This document shows positions 57,530-64,000 of a DNA stretch of 64,000 bases, piece by piece. Every line of letters begins with the position of its first letter. Position 1 is the first letter of the stretch. The notes under the pieces are model-generated. The model did no database searches, was not told the DNA's origin, and saw nothing but the letters and a program-made list of their open reading frames with translations. The stretch is from assembly GCF_000711725.1 (NCBI RefSeq), contig NZ_JONP01000014.1:62001-126000 (forward strand). Reading direction: 5' to 3'. Both the position numbers and the translations under genes were made by a program. Source of the DNA: Roseomonas aerilata DSM 19363 (lineage in GTDB: Bacteria > Pseudomonadota > Alphaproteobacteria > Acetobacterales > Acetobacteraceae).

Positions 57530-57982
57530 CTACCCGCATGCGTCGCGCGGCGGGCTCCCGCTCGGGCCGCTCTCTTCCTGGCGCTCGGCACCACGGGCCG
57601 CGCTTGCCAGCACGGCGGTCAGCGCCGAAGGGCTCACGGGTTTCTGCAGGATCGCGAGCGGCCCGGTCGCCTCGCAGCGTGCGCGGAAGGCCGGGTCGCC
57701 GGAACCGGTGACGAAGAGGAAGGGCGGCCCGCCGCGCGCCCGCAGCATCCCCGCGAGGTCCACGCCGTCCGCCCCGCCCGGCAGCTTCACGTCGAGGCTG
57801 ACGAGATCGACCGTCTCGCCGTCTAGGATTCGAAGGGCCGCCGCCACGGTTGGCGCGATGCCCGCCACCTCGTGGCCAGCATCCTCGATCACCTGCCCGA
57901 GGTAATCCGCGATGAGAAGCTCGTCCTCGACGACGAGCACCTTCAGGGGCCGATGCCCCGTGTTGGAACCGTGATTCGCCAT
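57530..57982 (-). CDS. Single-domain response regulator
   Basis: Receiver domain protein of 150 residues with no output domain. Acidic pocket 'VVEDELLIA', phospho-acceptor Asp in 'DLVSLDVKLPGG', 'LFVTGSGDP' and 'ILQKPVSP' are all present. It overlaps the upstream kinase gene by 40 bases, so the two are surely co-transcribed. It probably takes phosphate from that kinase. The tail of 25 residues is Ser/Pro/Gly-rich. Confidence 0.9.
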   Translation of the reverse strand: MANHGSNTGHRPLKVLVVEDELLIADYLGQVIEDAGHEVAGIAPTVAAALRILDGETVDLVSLDVKLPGGADGVDLAGMLRARGGPPFLFVTGSGDPAFRARCEATGPLAILQKPVSPSALTAVLASAARGAERQEESGPSGSPPRDACG

Positions 57983-58953
57983 GTCGTGCCGGGGAGTGAT
58001 GCCCCGCCAGTCTCCATCTCGCCGCCGACCTGCTGCACGAGGCGATGGACCAGCCGCATACCCAATCCCCCCGATCCCCCCGATCCGCCCTTGGGCTCCG
58101 CCGGCTGCTTGCCGTTGCCGTTGTCCGATATCTCAAGGCGGAAGCGGTCCGCGTCAATCCGATGGAAGCGGACACCCAGCCGTCCCTCGCCCTCGGCGAA
58201 GCGGGCGTGCTGGAGCGAGTTGGTGATCAACTCATTCGCGACCAGGGCGAGGGGCACCGCCAGGTCCACTGGCAGGGGGGTGGCCTCCACCTCGACCGAT
58301 GCCGTGACGCCACGGCTGTCGAGCCCGAGCAGGTCGTCCACGAGCTGCCCCAGGAAATCCGCGAAGTCCACGCGGCGGAAGTCGCCCCCACGGTAGAGCC
58401 GTTCCTGCAGGAGGGAAAGCGACTGCACGCGCCGGCCGAGATCCTCGAGCTTCGTCCGCGCGTCCGCGTCCGCGATCGCGCGGGCCGTGAAGCTGATCAG
58501 CCCGACCATGAGCTGCAGGTTGTTGTGCAGGCGGTGGTAGAGTTCCTGGGTCAGGAGGTCCCGGTTCTCCTCCAGGCCGCGCCGTGTCTCCGCCCTCGTC
58601 ACGGCCGCCCGCGCGGCGGCGGCCAGCCGCTGCAGCTGCCGTGCCGACTTCACGACGTAGTCATCGAACCCTGCCTTGATGGCGCGGACCGCGACCTCCT
58701 CGCTGCCGGTACCGGTGAACATCACGGCGGGGCAGCCTGGCGCTACGGTCCGAACCCTCTCCAGGATATCGAAGCCGGTCGTCCAGTTCAGTTCGAGGTC
58801 GGAGACGAGCAGGCCGGGCGGCGTTCGCATCGCCTGGTCGAGGGTGGCCGGATCGCCGGCTTCCAGGATCTCGGCCCCCGGGAACTCGCGCCGCATCGCC
58901 CGCGCGGCCAGGCCTCGGAAATCAGGGTCATCATCGGCAATCAGGATTCGCAT
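57943..58953 (-). CDS. REC-HWE/HisKA_2 histidine kinase
   Basis: Unusual kinase of 336 residues with an N-terminal receiver (Asp52 in 'LLVSDLELNW') and a C-terminal HisKA_2-type kinase. The phospho-acceptor is His140 in 'LYHRLHNNLQLMVGLISF', with 'LVANELITNSLQHARF' and 'SDNGNG' in the ATPase part. It thus can both receive and send phosphate. It overlaps the single-domain regulator that follows. It diverges from a CHASE3 kinase across 139 bp, suggesting a small phosphorelay. Confidence 0.9.
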   Translation of the reverse strand: MRILIADDDPDFRGLAARAMRREFPGAEILEAGDPATLDQAMRTPPGLLVSDLELNWTTGFDILERVRTVAPGCPAVMFTGTGSEEVAVRAIKAGFDDYVVKSARQLQRLAAAARAAVTRAETRRGLEENRDLLTQELYHRLHNNLQLMVGLISFTARAIADADARTKLEDLGRRVQSLSLLQERLYRGGDFRRVDFADFLGQLVDDLLGLDSRGVTASVEVEATPLPVDLAVPLALVANELITNSLQHARFAEGEGRLGVRFHRIDADRFRLEISDNGNGKQPAEPKGGSGGSGGLGMRLVHRLVQQVGGEMETGGASLPGTTWRITVPTRGIGP

Positions 58954-59092
58954 CGCCCGAGAACGACGCGGCCCCGGCCAGGGTTGATCCCGGCTCTGCG
59001 GCGCGATCGTACCGCAGGATGAAACCCACCATGGGCTGCTTGCCTTGGAATGTACCCTTGCTTGAGACGGACGAGAGGAGACGGTCCCGGGC

Positions 59093-60592
59093 ATGACGGC
59101 GATGCTGAGCGAGGCAGAGCCCTATGGCCGTTCGACGGGGCGAGGGGGCCTTGGCCCGCCCGCTTGGCGACCGCGATGGACAGGCGACCTCTCGGCCCTT
59201 GCGGCCGTCGCCGTGGCCACCTCCCTGGCCATGCTCATGGCAGGGGTCATCCTGCTGAACATCAACCTGAGGCGCATCGCGGAGGCGCGGGCGCTGGTGG
59301 AGGTCACGGTCGCCGTGCTGGACGGCGCCAGGTCCGTCGTCGTCGGAATCGTTGACGCCGAGACCGGGCAACGCGGCTACCTGCTGACGGGGGAGGCGCG
59401 ATACCTCCAGCCCTATGACACGGCGGTCCGGCGGATCTGGAATGATTGGGAGCACCTGATCGTCCGGGTACGCCTCCCCGAACAGCGGCGGCGGCTGTTG
59501 GCGGTCCGCCCGCTCATCGAAGAAAAGCTGGCGGAGCTGGCGGAGACCGTCCGCCTTCGCCAGCACTCGCTCGACGACGCTCTGCAGGTGGTGCGGACCG
59601 ACCGGGGCATCCGGATCATGGACGAGATCCGCACCCGCTTCAGCGAGTTCGAGGGGGTGGCGCGCGACCTGCTGGTGGAACGTAGCCGCATGCAGGAGGA
59701 GCGCACCCGCTTCACCACATGGGTGGCGCTCGGCTGCGGCGCCCTGGCGCTCATCTCCGCCGCCCTTGGGGGCTTCATGGTCCTGCGCCGCCGGGATGTG
59801 CGCCGGCTGGCCGAGCAGAACCTCAGCCTGGAGCGGCAGGTGACGGCGCGGACGGCGGCGCTGGAGGAGTCCAACGACGAACTGCAGGCCTTCGCCGCGG
59901 CCATCTCGCACGACCTGCGCGCCCCCGCCCGCGTCATCGGCGGCTACGCGGCCGCACTGGAGGAGGATGCCGGCGAGCGCCTGGCCGCGGAGGAGCGCGG
60001 CTTCCTCGCGCGGATCGCCGGGGCGGCGGCGCGGATGGATGGGCTGATCGACGACATTCTCGGCTACAGCCGCCTCGCGCGGCAGGATCTGCCGCTGAGA
60101 CGGGTTGCGCTGGAGGACGTGGTCGATGCCGTGCTCGACAGCCGGCGGGAGGAAGCCGCCGCGGCCAATGCACGGATCGAGCTGCGCCGCCCGATGGGCG
60201 CGGTGCGTGGCCACCTTTCGGCGCTCACCCAGGCCTTCGGCAACCTCTTCGGCAATGCGCTGAAATTCACCGCGCCGGGCCAGCGGCCGGAGGTGCTCAT
60301 CCATACGGAGCCCGGCTCGCCCGGGACGATCCGTCTTCTGGTGGAGGACCGTGGGATCGGCGTCGCGCCCGGACAGGAGGAGCGGGTCTTCCGCCCCTTC
60401 GAGCGCCTGCACGGCCGGGAGGCCTATCCCGGCACCGGGGTTGGGCTTGCGATCGTGCGGCGCGTGGCCGAGCGCCTCGGCGGCCACTGCGGTGTCGCTT
60501 CACGGCCGGGAGGTGGCAGCCGTTTCTGGATCGAGCTGCCGGCCTGGACGGAGGAAGGCGCCGGCGACCCGCCTCGCCGCCCGCCGGAATAG
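59093..60592 (+). CDS. CHASE3-domain sensor histidine kinase
   Basis: Membrane-bound kinase of 499 residues. Two helices (about 32-57 and 208-232) flank a periplasmic CHASE3 domain ('VDAETGQRGYLLTGEARYL'). A short coiled coil precedes HisKA with the acceptor in 'FAAAISHDLRAPARVIGGYA'. The ATPase domain shows 'NLFGNALKFT', 'VEDRGIGVA' and 'GTGVGLAIVRRVAERLGG'. It lacks its own regulator and faces the REC-HWE kinase gene, so it may feed that module. Confidence 0.9.
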   Translation: MTAMLSEAEPYGRSTGRGGLGPPAWRPRWTGDLSALAAVAVATSLAMLMAGVILLNINLRRIAEARALVEVTVAVLDGARSVVVGIVDAETGQRGYLLTGEARYLQPYDTAVRRIWNDWEHLIVRVRLPEQRRRLLAVRPLIEEKLAELAETVRLRQHSLDDALQVVRTDRGIRIMDEIRTRFSEFEGVARDLLVERSRMQEERTRFTTWVALGCGALALISAALGGFMVLRRRDVRRLAEQNLSLERQVTARTAALEESNDELQAFAAAISHDLRAPARVIGGYAAALEEDAGERLAAEERGFLARIAGAAARMDGLIDDILGYSRLARQDLPLRRVALEDVVDAVLDSRREEAAAANARIELRRPMGAVRGHLSALTQAFGNLFGNALKFTAPGQRPEVLIHTEPGSPGTIRLLVEDRGIGVAPGQEERVFRPFERLHGREAYPGTGVGLAIVRRVAERLGGHCGVASRPGGGSRFWIELPAWTEEGAGDPPRRPPE

Positions 60593-60600
60593 GGAACCGG

Positions 60601-61599
60601 CTACTCGGCGCGCGGCGGGCGGCCCATCAGGCGCTCCACGGCCGCGTCCATTTCCAACGTGCCGTCCAGCACGGCGGCCACGGCGGCGCAGACCGGCAAC
60701 TCCACCCCCGCCTGCGCCGCACGGGCGAGAAGGGCCGGCGCCGTCGCCACACCTTCCGTTACCGACTGCCGCCCGGCCAGCACGGCCGCCGCCGATTCCC
60801 CGCGCCCGAGGGCGAGGCCGAGCGAGAAGTTCCGGCTGCCCGCGCCCGCGCAAGTGAGCATGAGGTCGCCGAGGCCCGAGAGCCCCGCCACTGTCTCCGC
60901 CCGCCCGCCGAGGGCCACGACCAGCCGCGCGATCTCGGCCAGGCAGCGCGTGACGAGGGCGGCGCGAGCGTTCTCGCCCAGCCCCGCGCCCATCACCGCC
61001 CCGGCCGCAATCGCCGCCACGTTCTTCGCGGCCCCTGCCACCTGCACCCCCAGCGGGTCCGTGCCGGCGTAGAGGCGGAAGCCCGGGGAAGCGAGGCGTG
61101 CCATCACCTCTCCCCGCAACGCCCCGTCCGCCCCCGCTACCACGGCCGCGGCGGGAAGGCCCGCCGCCACTTCATGCGCGAAGTTCGGGCCGGAGAGCAC
61201 CGCCGCCGCCAGCTGCGGCCGGGCCTCCGCGAGGATCTCCAGCGGGAAGCGCAGCGTCCCGGTCTCTACCCCCTTCGCGACCACGACGCAGGGCGGCAGC
61301 GCGCCCAACCCCTTCAGCACGGCGCCGAGGTGCTGGGTCGGCACTGCCAGGATCGCGAGGGAGGCACCGGCCAGCGCCGCCCGCGCATCTCCCGTTACCG
61401 CCAGGCCAGGGGGCAGGGGGGTGCCCGGGAGGTGCCGCGCGTTCTTCCGAAGCGCGTCGATCGAGAGGGCCTGCGCCGGCTCCCTTGCCCAGAGAACCAC
61501 CTCCTGCCCTGCCGCCTCGGCCGCGCGCGTGGCCTGGATGGCCAGTGCGGTTCCCCAGGCACCGGCGCCGATCACCGCGACCTTATTGCCCCCGCTCAT
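60601..61599 (-). CDS. gpsA: Glycerol-3-phosphate dehydrogenase [NAD(P)+]
   Basis: Makes sn-glycerol-3-phosphate for phospholipids. The 332-residue protein shows 'VIGAGAWGTALAIQATRAAE', 'LSGPNFAHEVAAGLPAA', the catalytic Lys in 'GAAKNVAAIAAG', and 'GLSGLGDLMLTCAGAGSRN'. Its ATG overlaps the rlmJ stop (ATGA). Third gene of a tsaD-rlmJ-gpsA run, an arrangement common in alphaproteobacteria. Confidence 0.95.
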   Translation of the reverse strand: MSGGNKVAVIGAGAWGTALAIQATRAAEAAGQEVVLWAREPAQALSIDALRKNARHLPGTPLPPGLAVTGDARAALAGASLAILAVPTQHLGAVLKGLGALPPCVVVAKGVETGTLRFPLEILAEARPQLAAAVLSGPNFAHEVAAGLPAAAVVAGADGALRGEVMARLASPGFRLYAGTDPLGVQVAGAAKNVAAIAAGAVMGAGLGENARAALVTRCLAEIARLVVALGGRAETVAGLSGLGDLMLTCAGAGSRNFSLGLALGRGESAAAVLAGRQSVTEGVATAPALLARAAQAGVELPVCAAVAAVLDGTLEMDAAVERLMGRPPRAE

Positions 61600-62420
61600 T
61601 CCGGCACGATCTCCGTCACGGCCCAGCCGCCGCCACTCCCGTGATCGTCGAAGCGCGCTTGGAGGGCGGCCAGGAGGGAGCGGGCCGTCTCCGCGAAGCC
61701 GTAGGGTGGGTTCACGACGAGAAAGCCGCAGCCGTTCAGCCGCCGCGGGTCGGTCGGCTCGCGCAGCCACAGCTCGCAGCCGATCACGTCCCGCAGGCCG
61801 GCGGCGGCGATGGCATCGGTGAAGGCCCGCACCGGCGTTCGGTGCTTGATGGGGTACCAGGCCGCCTGCACCGCTGGGCGGAAGCGCTGCGCCAAGCGAG
61901 CTATCGCGGCCGAGAGCCGGGCGAACTCGTCCTCCACCTCGAAGGGCGGGTCGAAGAGCACCAGCCCGCGCCGCTCCGGGAAGGGAGTGAGGGCGGTGAT
62001 GGCTTCGTACGCGTCCCGCCGGTGCACGGACACCTGGGGATCGCCCTTGAAGGCCGCGCGCAGCGTCGCGGCGTCCTCCGGGTGCAGCTCGCAGAGGGAG
62101 AGGTGGTCCCCCGGCCGCAGCATGGCGCGGATCAGCGCCGGGCTGCCCGGATAGGTGCCCGGCGGAAAGCTCCGCACCAGGGTGAGCCAGGGCAGCAGCG
62201 GCCCGTCTTGAATGGCCTCCAGCAGCCCGATGCCGTCGCGCCATTCTCCGGTGCGCCGGGCCTCCTCGGATTGCAGGTCGTAGAGGCCGATGCCCGCATG
62301 GGTATCGAGCACGCGGAAAGGCGTCGCCTTCCGGCCCAGCGCCGCGACGAGGGCGTGCGCCAGGGCGTGCTTCATGCAATCAGCGAAATTCGCGGCGTGG
62401 AAGGCGTGCCGGTAGTTCAT
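61596..62420 (-). CDS. rlmJ: 23S rRNA (adenine-N6) methyltransferase RlmJ
   Basis: Methylates A2030 of 23S rRNA. The 274-residue enzyme begins with the family signature 'MNYRHAFHAANFADCMKHAL' and has 'LDTHAGIGLYDL' for SAM and 'LVLFDPPFEVEDEF' as the catalytic DPPF motif. The frame is coupled to gpsA downstream by an ATGA overlap and to tsaD upstream by four bases. Confidence 0.93.
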   Translation of the reverse strand: MNYRHAFHAANFADCMKHALAHALVAALGRKATPFRVLDTHAGIGLYDLQSEEARRTGEWRDGIGLLEAIQDGPLLPWLTLVRSFPPGTYPGSPALIRAMLRPGDHLSLCELHPEDAATLRAAFKGDPQVSVHRRDAYEAITALTPFPERRGLVLFDPPFEVEDEFARLSAAIARLAQRFRPAVQAAWYPIKHRTPVRAFTDAIAAAGLRDVIGCELWLREPTDPRRLNGCGFLVVNPPYGFAETARSLLAALQARFDDHGSGGGWAVTEIVPE

Positions 62421-63448
62421 GCGGGCGGGGTCAACTCGTCCAGTGGCCAGCGGGGGCGGGGGGCGTGATCCCAGGGATCGGTGAGGCCGGCGTGCAGGCG
62501 CTCGATCCCCGCCCAGGCGACCATCACCGCGTTGTCGGTGCAGAGGCGGATGGGGGGCGCGACCATCGGCAGCCCCGCGGCCGCCGCGACGGCGGTCAGC
62601 GCCGTTCGCACCCCGGTGTTGGCCGCGACGCCGCCCGAGACCACCAGCGCGGTCGCGCCCGGCGCCATGGCGAGGGCGTGGCGCGCCCGATCCGCGACCA
62701 CCGCCGCGACCGAGGCCTGGAAGGAGGCCGCGATATCGGCCGGCGCGGCCACGCCCTTGGCCACCGCCTGCGCAACGGCGGTCTTGAGGCCGGAGAAGGA
62801 GAAGTCGCAGCCCGCCCGCCCGAGAAGGGGGCGTGGCAGCGGCACGCGGGCGGCGTCGCCCCCGGCCGCCAGCCGTTCGAGATGTGGCCCGCCCGGCCAG
62901 GGCAGGCCCAGCAGCTTCGCCGCCTTGTCGAAGGCCTCGCCCACCGCGTCGTCCAGGGTGGTGCCCAGGCGGCGGTAGCGTCCCAGCCCCTCCACTGCCA
63001 CGCACTGGCAATGCCCGCCCGAGAGCAGAAGGAGAAGATAGGGAAAGGCCGCCCCGCCCGGCAGCAGGCCGGGAAGCCGGGGGGTGAGCGCGTGCGCCTC
63101 CAGGTGGTTCACCGCGACGAAGGGCAGGCCTTGGGAGAGGGCCATGCCCTTGCCGAAGCTCGCGCCCACGATCAGCCCGCCGATCAGCCCAGGGCCCGAG
63201 GTGGCCGCCACTCCGCCGAGGTCGCCCGGCGCGACGCCCGCGCGCTCCATCACCCCGGCCACCAAGCCCGGCAGGTGGGACAGGTGGGCGCGCGCGGCCA
63301 GTTCCGGCACCACGCCGCCGAAGCGGGCGTGGTCCTCGGTCTGGCTGAAGACCGCTTCGGCCATGATCGTCCCGTCCGGCGCCAGCACGGCCGCCGCTGT
63401 CTCGTCGCAACTGCTCTCGATGCCCAGGACCGGACCCTTCAGGTCCAT
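62417..63448 (-). CDS. tsaD: tRNA N6-threonylcarbamoyladenosine transferase
   Basis: Installs t6A at position 37 of ANN-decoding tRNAs together with TsaB/TsaE. The 343-residue protein has 'GIESSCDETAAAVL', metal site 'VNHLEAHALTPRL', 'LSGGHCQCVAVEGLG' and 'VVSGGVAANTGVR'. The tsaD-hemC divergence seen here is widespread in alphaproteobacteria. Confidence 0.96.
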   Translation of the reverse strand: MDLKGPVLGIESSCDETAAAVLAPDGTIMAEAVFSQTEDHARFGGVVPELAARAHLSHLPGLVAGVMERAGVAPGDLGGVAATSGPGLIGGLIVGASFGKGMALSQGLPFVAVNHLEAHALTPRLPGLLPGGAAFPYLLLLLSGGHCQCVAVEGLGRYRRLGTTLDDAVGEAFDKAAKLLGLPWPGGPHLERLAAGGDAARVPLPRPLLGRAGCDFSFSGLKTAVAQAVAKGVAAPADIAASFQASVAAVVADRARHALAMAPGATALVVSGGVAANTGVRTALTAVAAAAGLPMVAPPIRLCTDNAVMVAWAGIERLHAGLTDPWDHAPRPRWPLDELTPPA

Positions 63449-63569
63449 CCGCCATGCCCCCGCCTGCTCGCGGCGGCTTCTAGAGCAATTCCGGCGCGGG
63501 GAGGAAATGCGCGGCAGATTCCCGCTCCGGTCGTTTCCGGGGAGCGGTGAACGTCTCTATAAGGCCGCC

Positions 63570-64000
63570 ATGTCGCTCGCCCATCCCGGCCCCCGTTCCA
63601 GCCACGGGGGCGGCGCATCCGCGGAAGCAACGCGGGTGCGGCCCCATATGCGCTCCCTGCCCCTTCGCGTGGGCACGCGCGGTTCGCCGCTCGCCCTTTG
63701 GCAGACCCGCTGCTTCGTCGGGATGGTCACGCATTTCTGCCCGGTGCTCCGCGCCGCCAATGCTTTCGAGGAGCACGTGATCCAGACCTCGGGGGACCGG
63801 ATTCAGGACCGGCGCCTGGCGGATCTCGGCGGCAAGGGGCTCTTCGCGAAGGAGATCCACGAGGCGCTGCTCGACGGCCGCATCGATTTCGCGGTGCATA
63901 GCCTGAAGGACCTGGAGACGGAGATGCCGCCCGGGGTGGTGCTCGCCTGCACCCTCAAGCGGGAGGACAGCCGCGACGTCCTCATCCCCGGCCCGCACCT
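63570..64000 (+). CDS. hemC: Hydroxymethylbilane synthase (partial, 5' part)
   Basis: Builds the linear tetrapyrrole for haem and related pigments. The frame runs from an ATG at 63570 off the window end, 143 codons visible. 'LRVGTRGSPLALWQTRCF', 'IQTSGDRIQDRRLADLGGKG' and 'IDFAVHSLKDLETEMP' are the N-terminal landmarks; the cofactor cysteine lies beyond the edge. A second ATG at 63648 could be the true start since the first 26 residues are not conserved. Confidence 0.94.
   Translation, partial: MSLAHPGPRSSHGGGASAEATRVRPHMRSLPLRVGTRGSPLALWQTRCFVGMVTHFCPVLRAANAFEEHVIQTSGDRIQDRRLADLGGKGLFAKEIHEALLDGRIDFAVHSLKDLETEMPPGVVLACTLKREDSRDVLIPGPH

Overview
The window is a GC-rich (around 70 %) stretch of alphaproteobacterial chromosome. 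It carries an AcpXL-type acyl carrier protein, a Coq7-type ubiquinone hydroxylase, a CarD-family regulator, a seven-iron ferredoxin, a divergent tsaD/hemC pair and an osmF-yehYXW type ABC system. Gene style and content look most like Acetobacteraceae (Roseomonas-like), but this is inferred from gene content and not from a marker phylogeny. No phage, integron, CRISPR array or intact insertion sequence was seen; nearly all the window is compact housekeeping and accessory chromosome.

Layout. 1-6127: the 5' part of phenylalanine hydroxylase (phhA, cut by the window edge) diverges from an Lrp/AsnC regulator. A PAS-MCP-PilZ chemoreceptor broken by two frameshifts and a stop, a 3-hydroxyisobutyrate dehydrogenase and an SLC13 permease follow. 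6147-11281 (minus): six genes in the order acpXL, fabZ-like, fabF2, fabF1, adh, lpxXL. This is the very-long-chain fatty acid/lipid A cluster known from rhizobia, and one ketosynthase looks catalytically dead. 11409-15203 (minus): a complete osmF-yehY-yehX-yehW osmoprotectant importer. 15260-18079: a large hybrid PAS histidine kinase. 18267-18352: tRNA-Leu(CAA).

18415-28631: cupin, dsbB-coq7, a lipoprotein, a small membrane protein, an HNH nuclease, an esterase, gluQ, a PhzF protein, a TetR-like fragment, two orphan periplasmic binding proteins, a PPC-RTX protein with 21 uninterrupted nonapeptide repeats, phhB and a small zincin. 28755-39344: a TonB siderophore receptor behind a Fur-box-like palindrome, a histidine phosphatase, nnrD, a LysE exporter, a UDG-family protein, a sirtuin, thpR, and tesA divergent from ybbA-ybbP. 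39313-45334: an EAL phosphodiesterase, a BI-1/YccA membrane protein with a strong terminator, an MFS exporter divergent from a TetR regulator with two matching 23-bp palindromes between them, carD, fdxA and an S4 protein.

45344-64000: a Suv3-like helicase with a long charged tail, an MFS transporter, a metallophosphoesterase-lipid kinase pair, acnA with terminator, ccmAB, an unknown gene, an AlgL-like (PL5) protein, a three-gene signalling island (response regulator, REC-HWE kinase, CHASE3 kinase), the gpsA-rlmJ-tsaD run, and the start of hemC.

The most noteworthy systems are the acpXL-lpxXL cluster with its KS/chain-length-factor-like pair, the three-lesion chemoreceptor, the duplicated TetR-type operators, and the isolated PL5-like protein.
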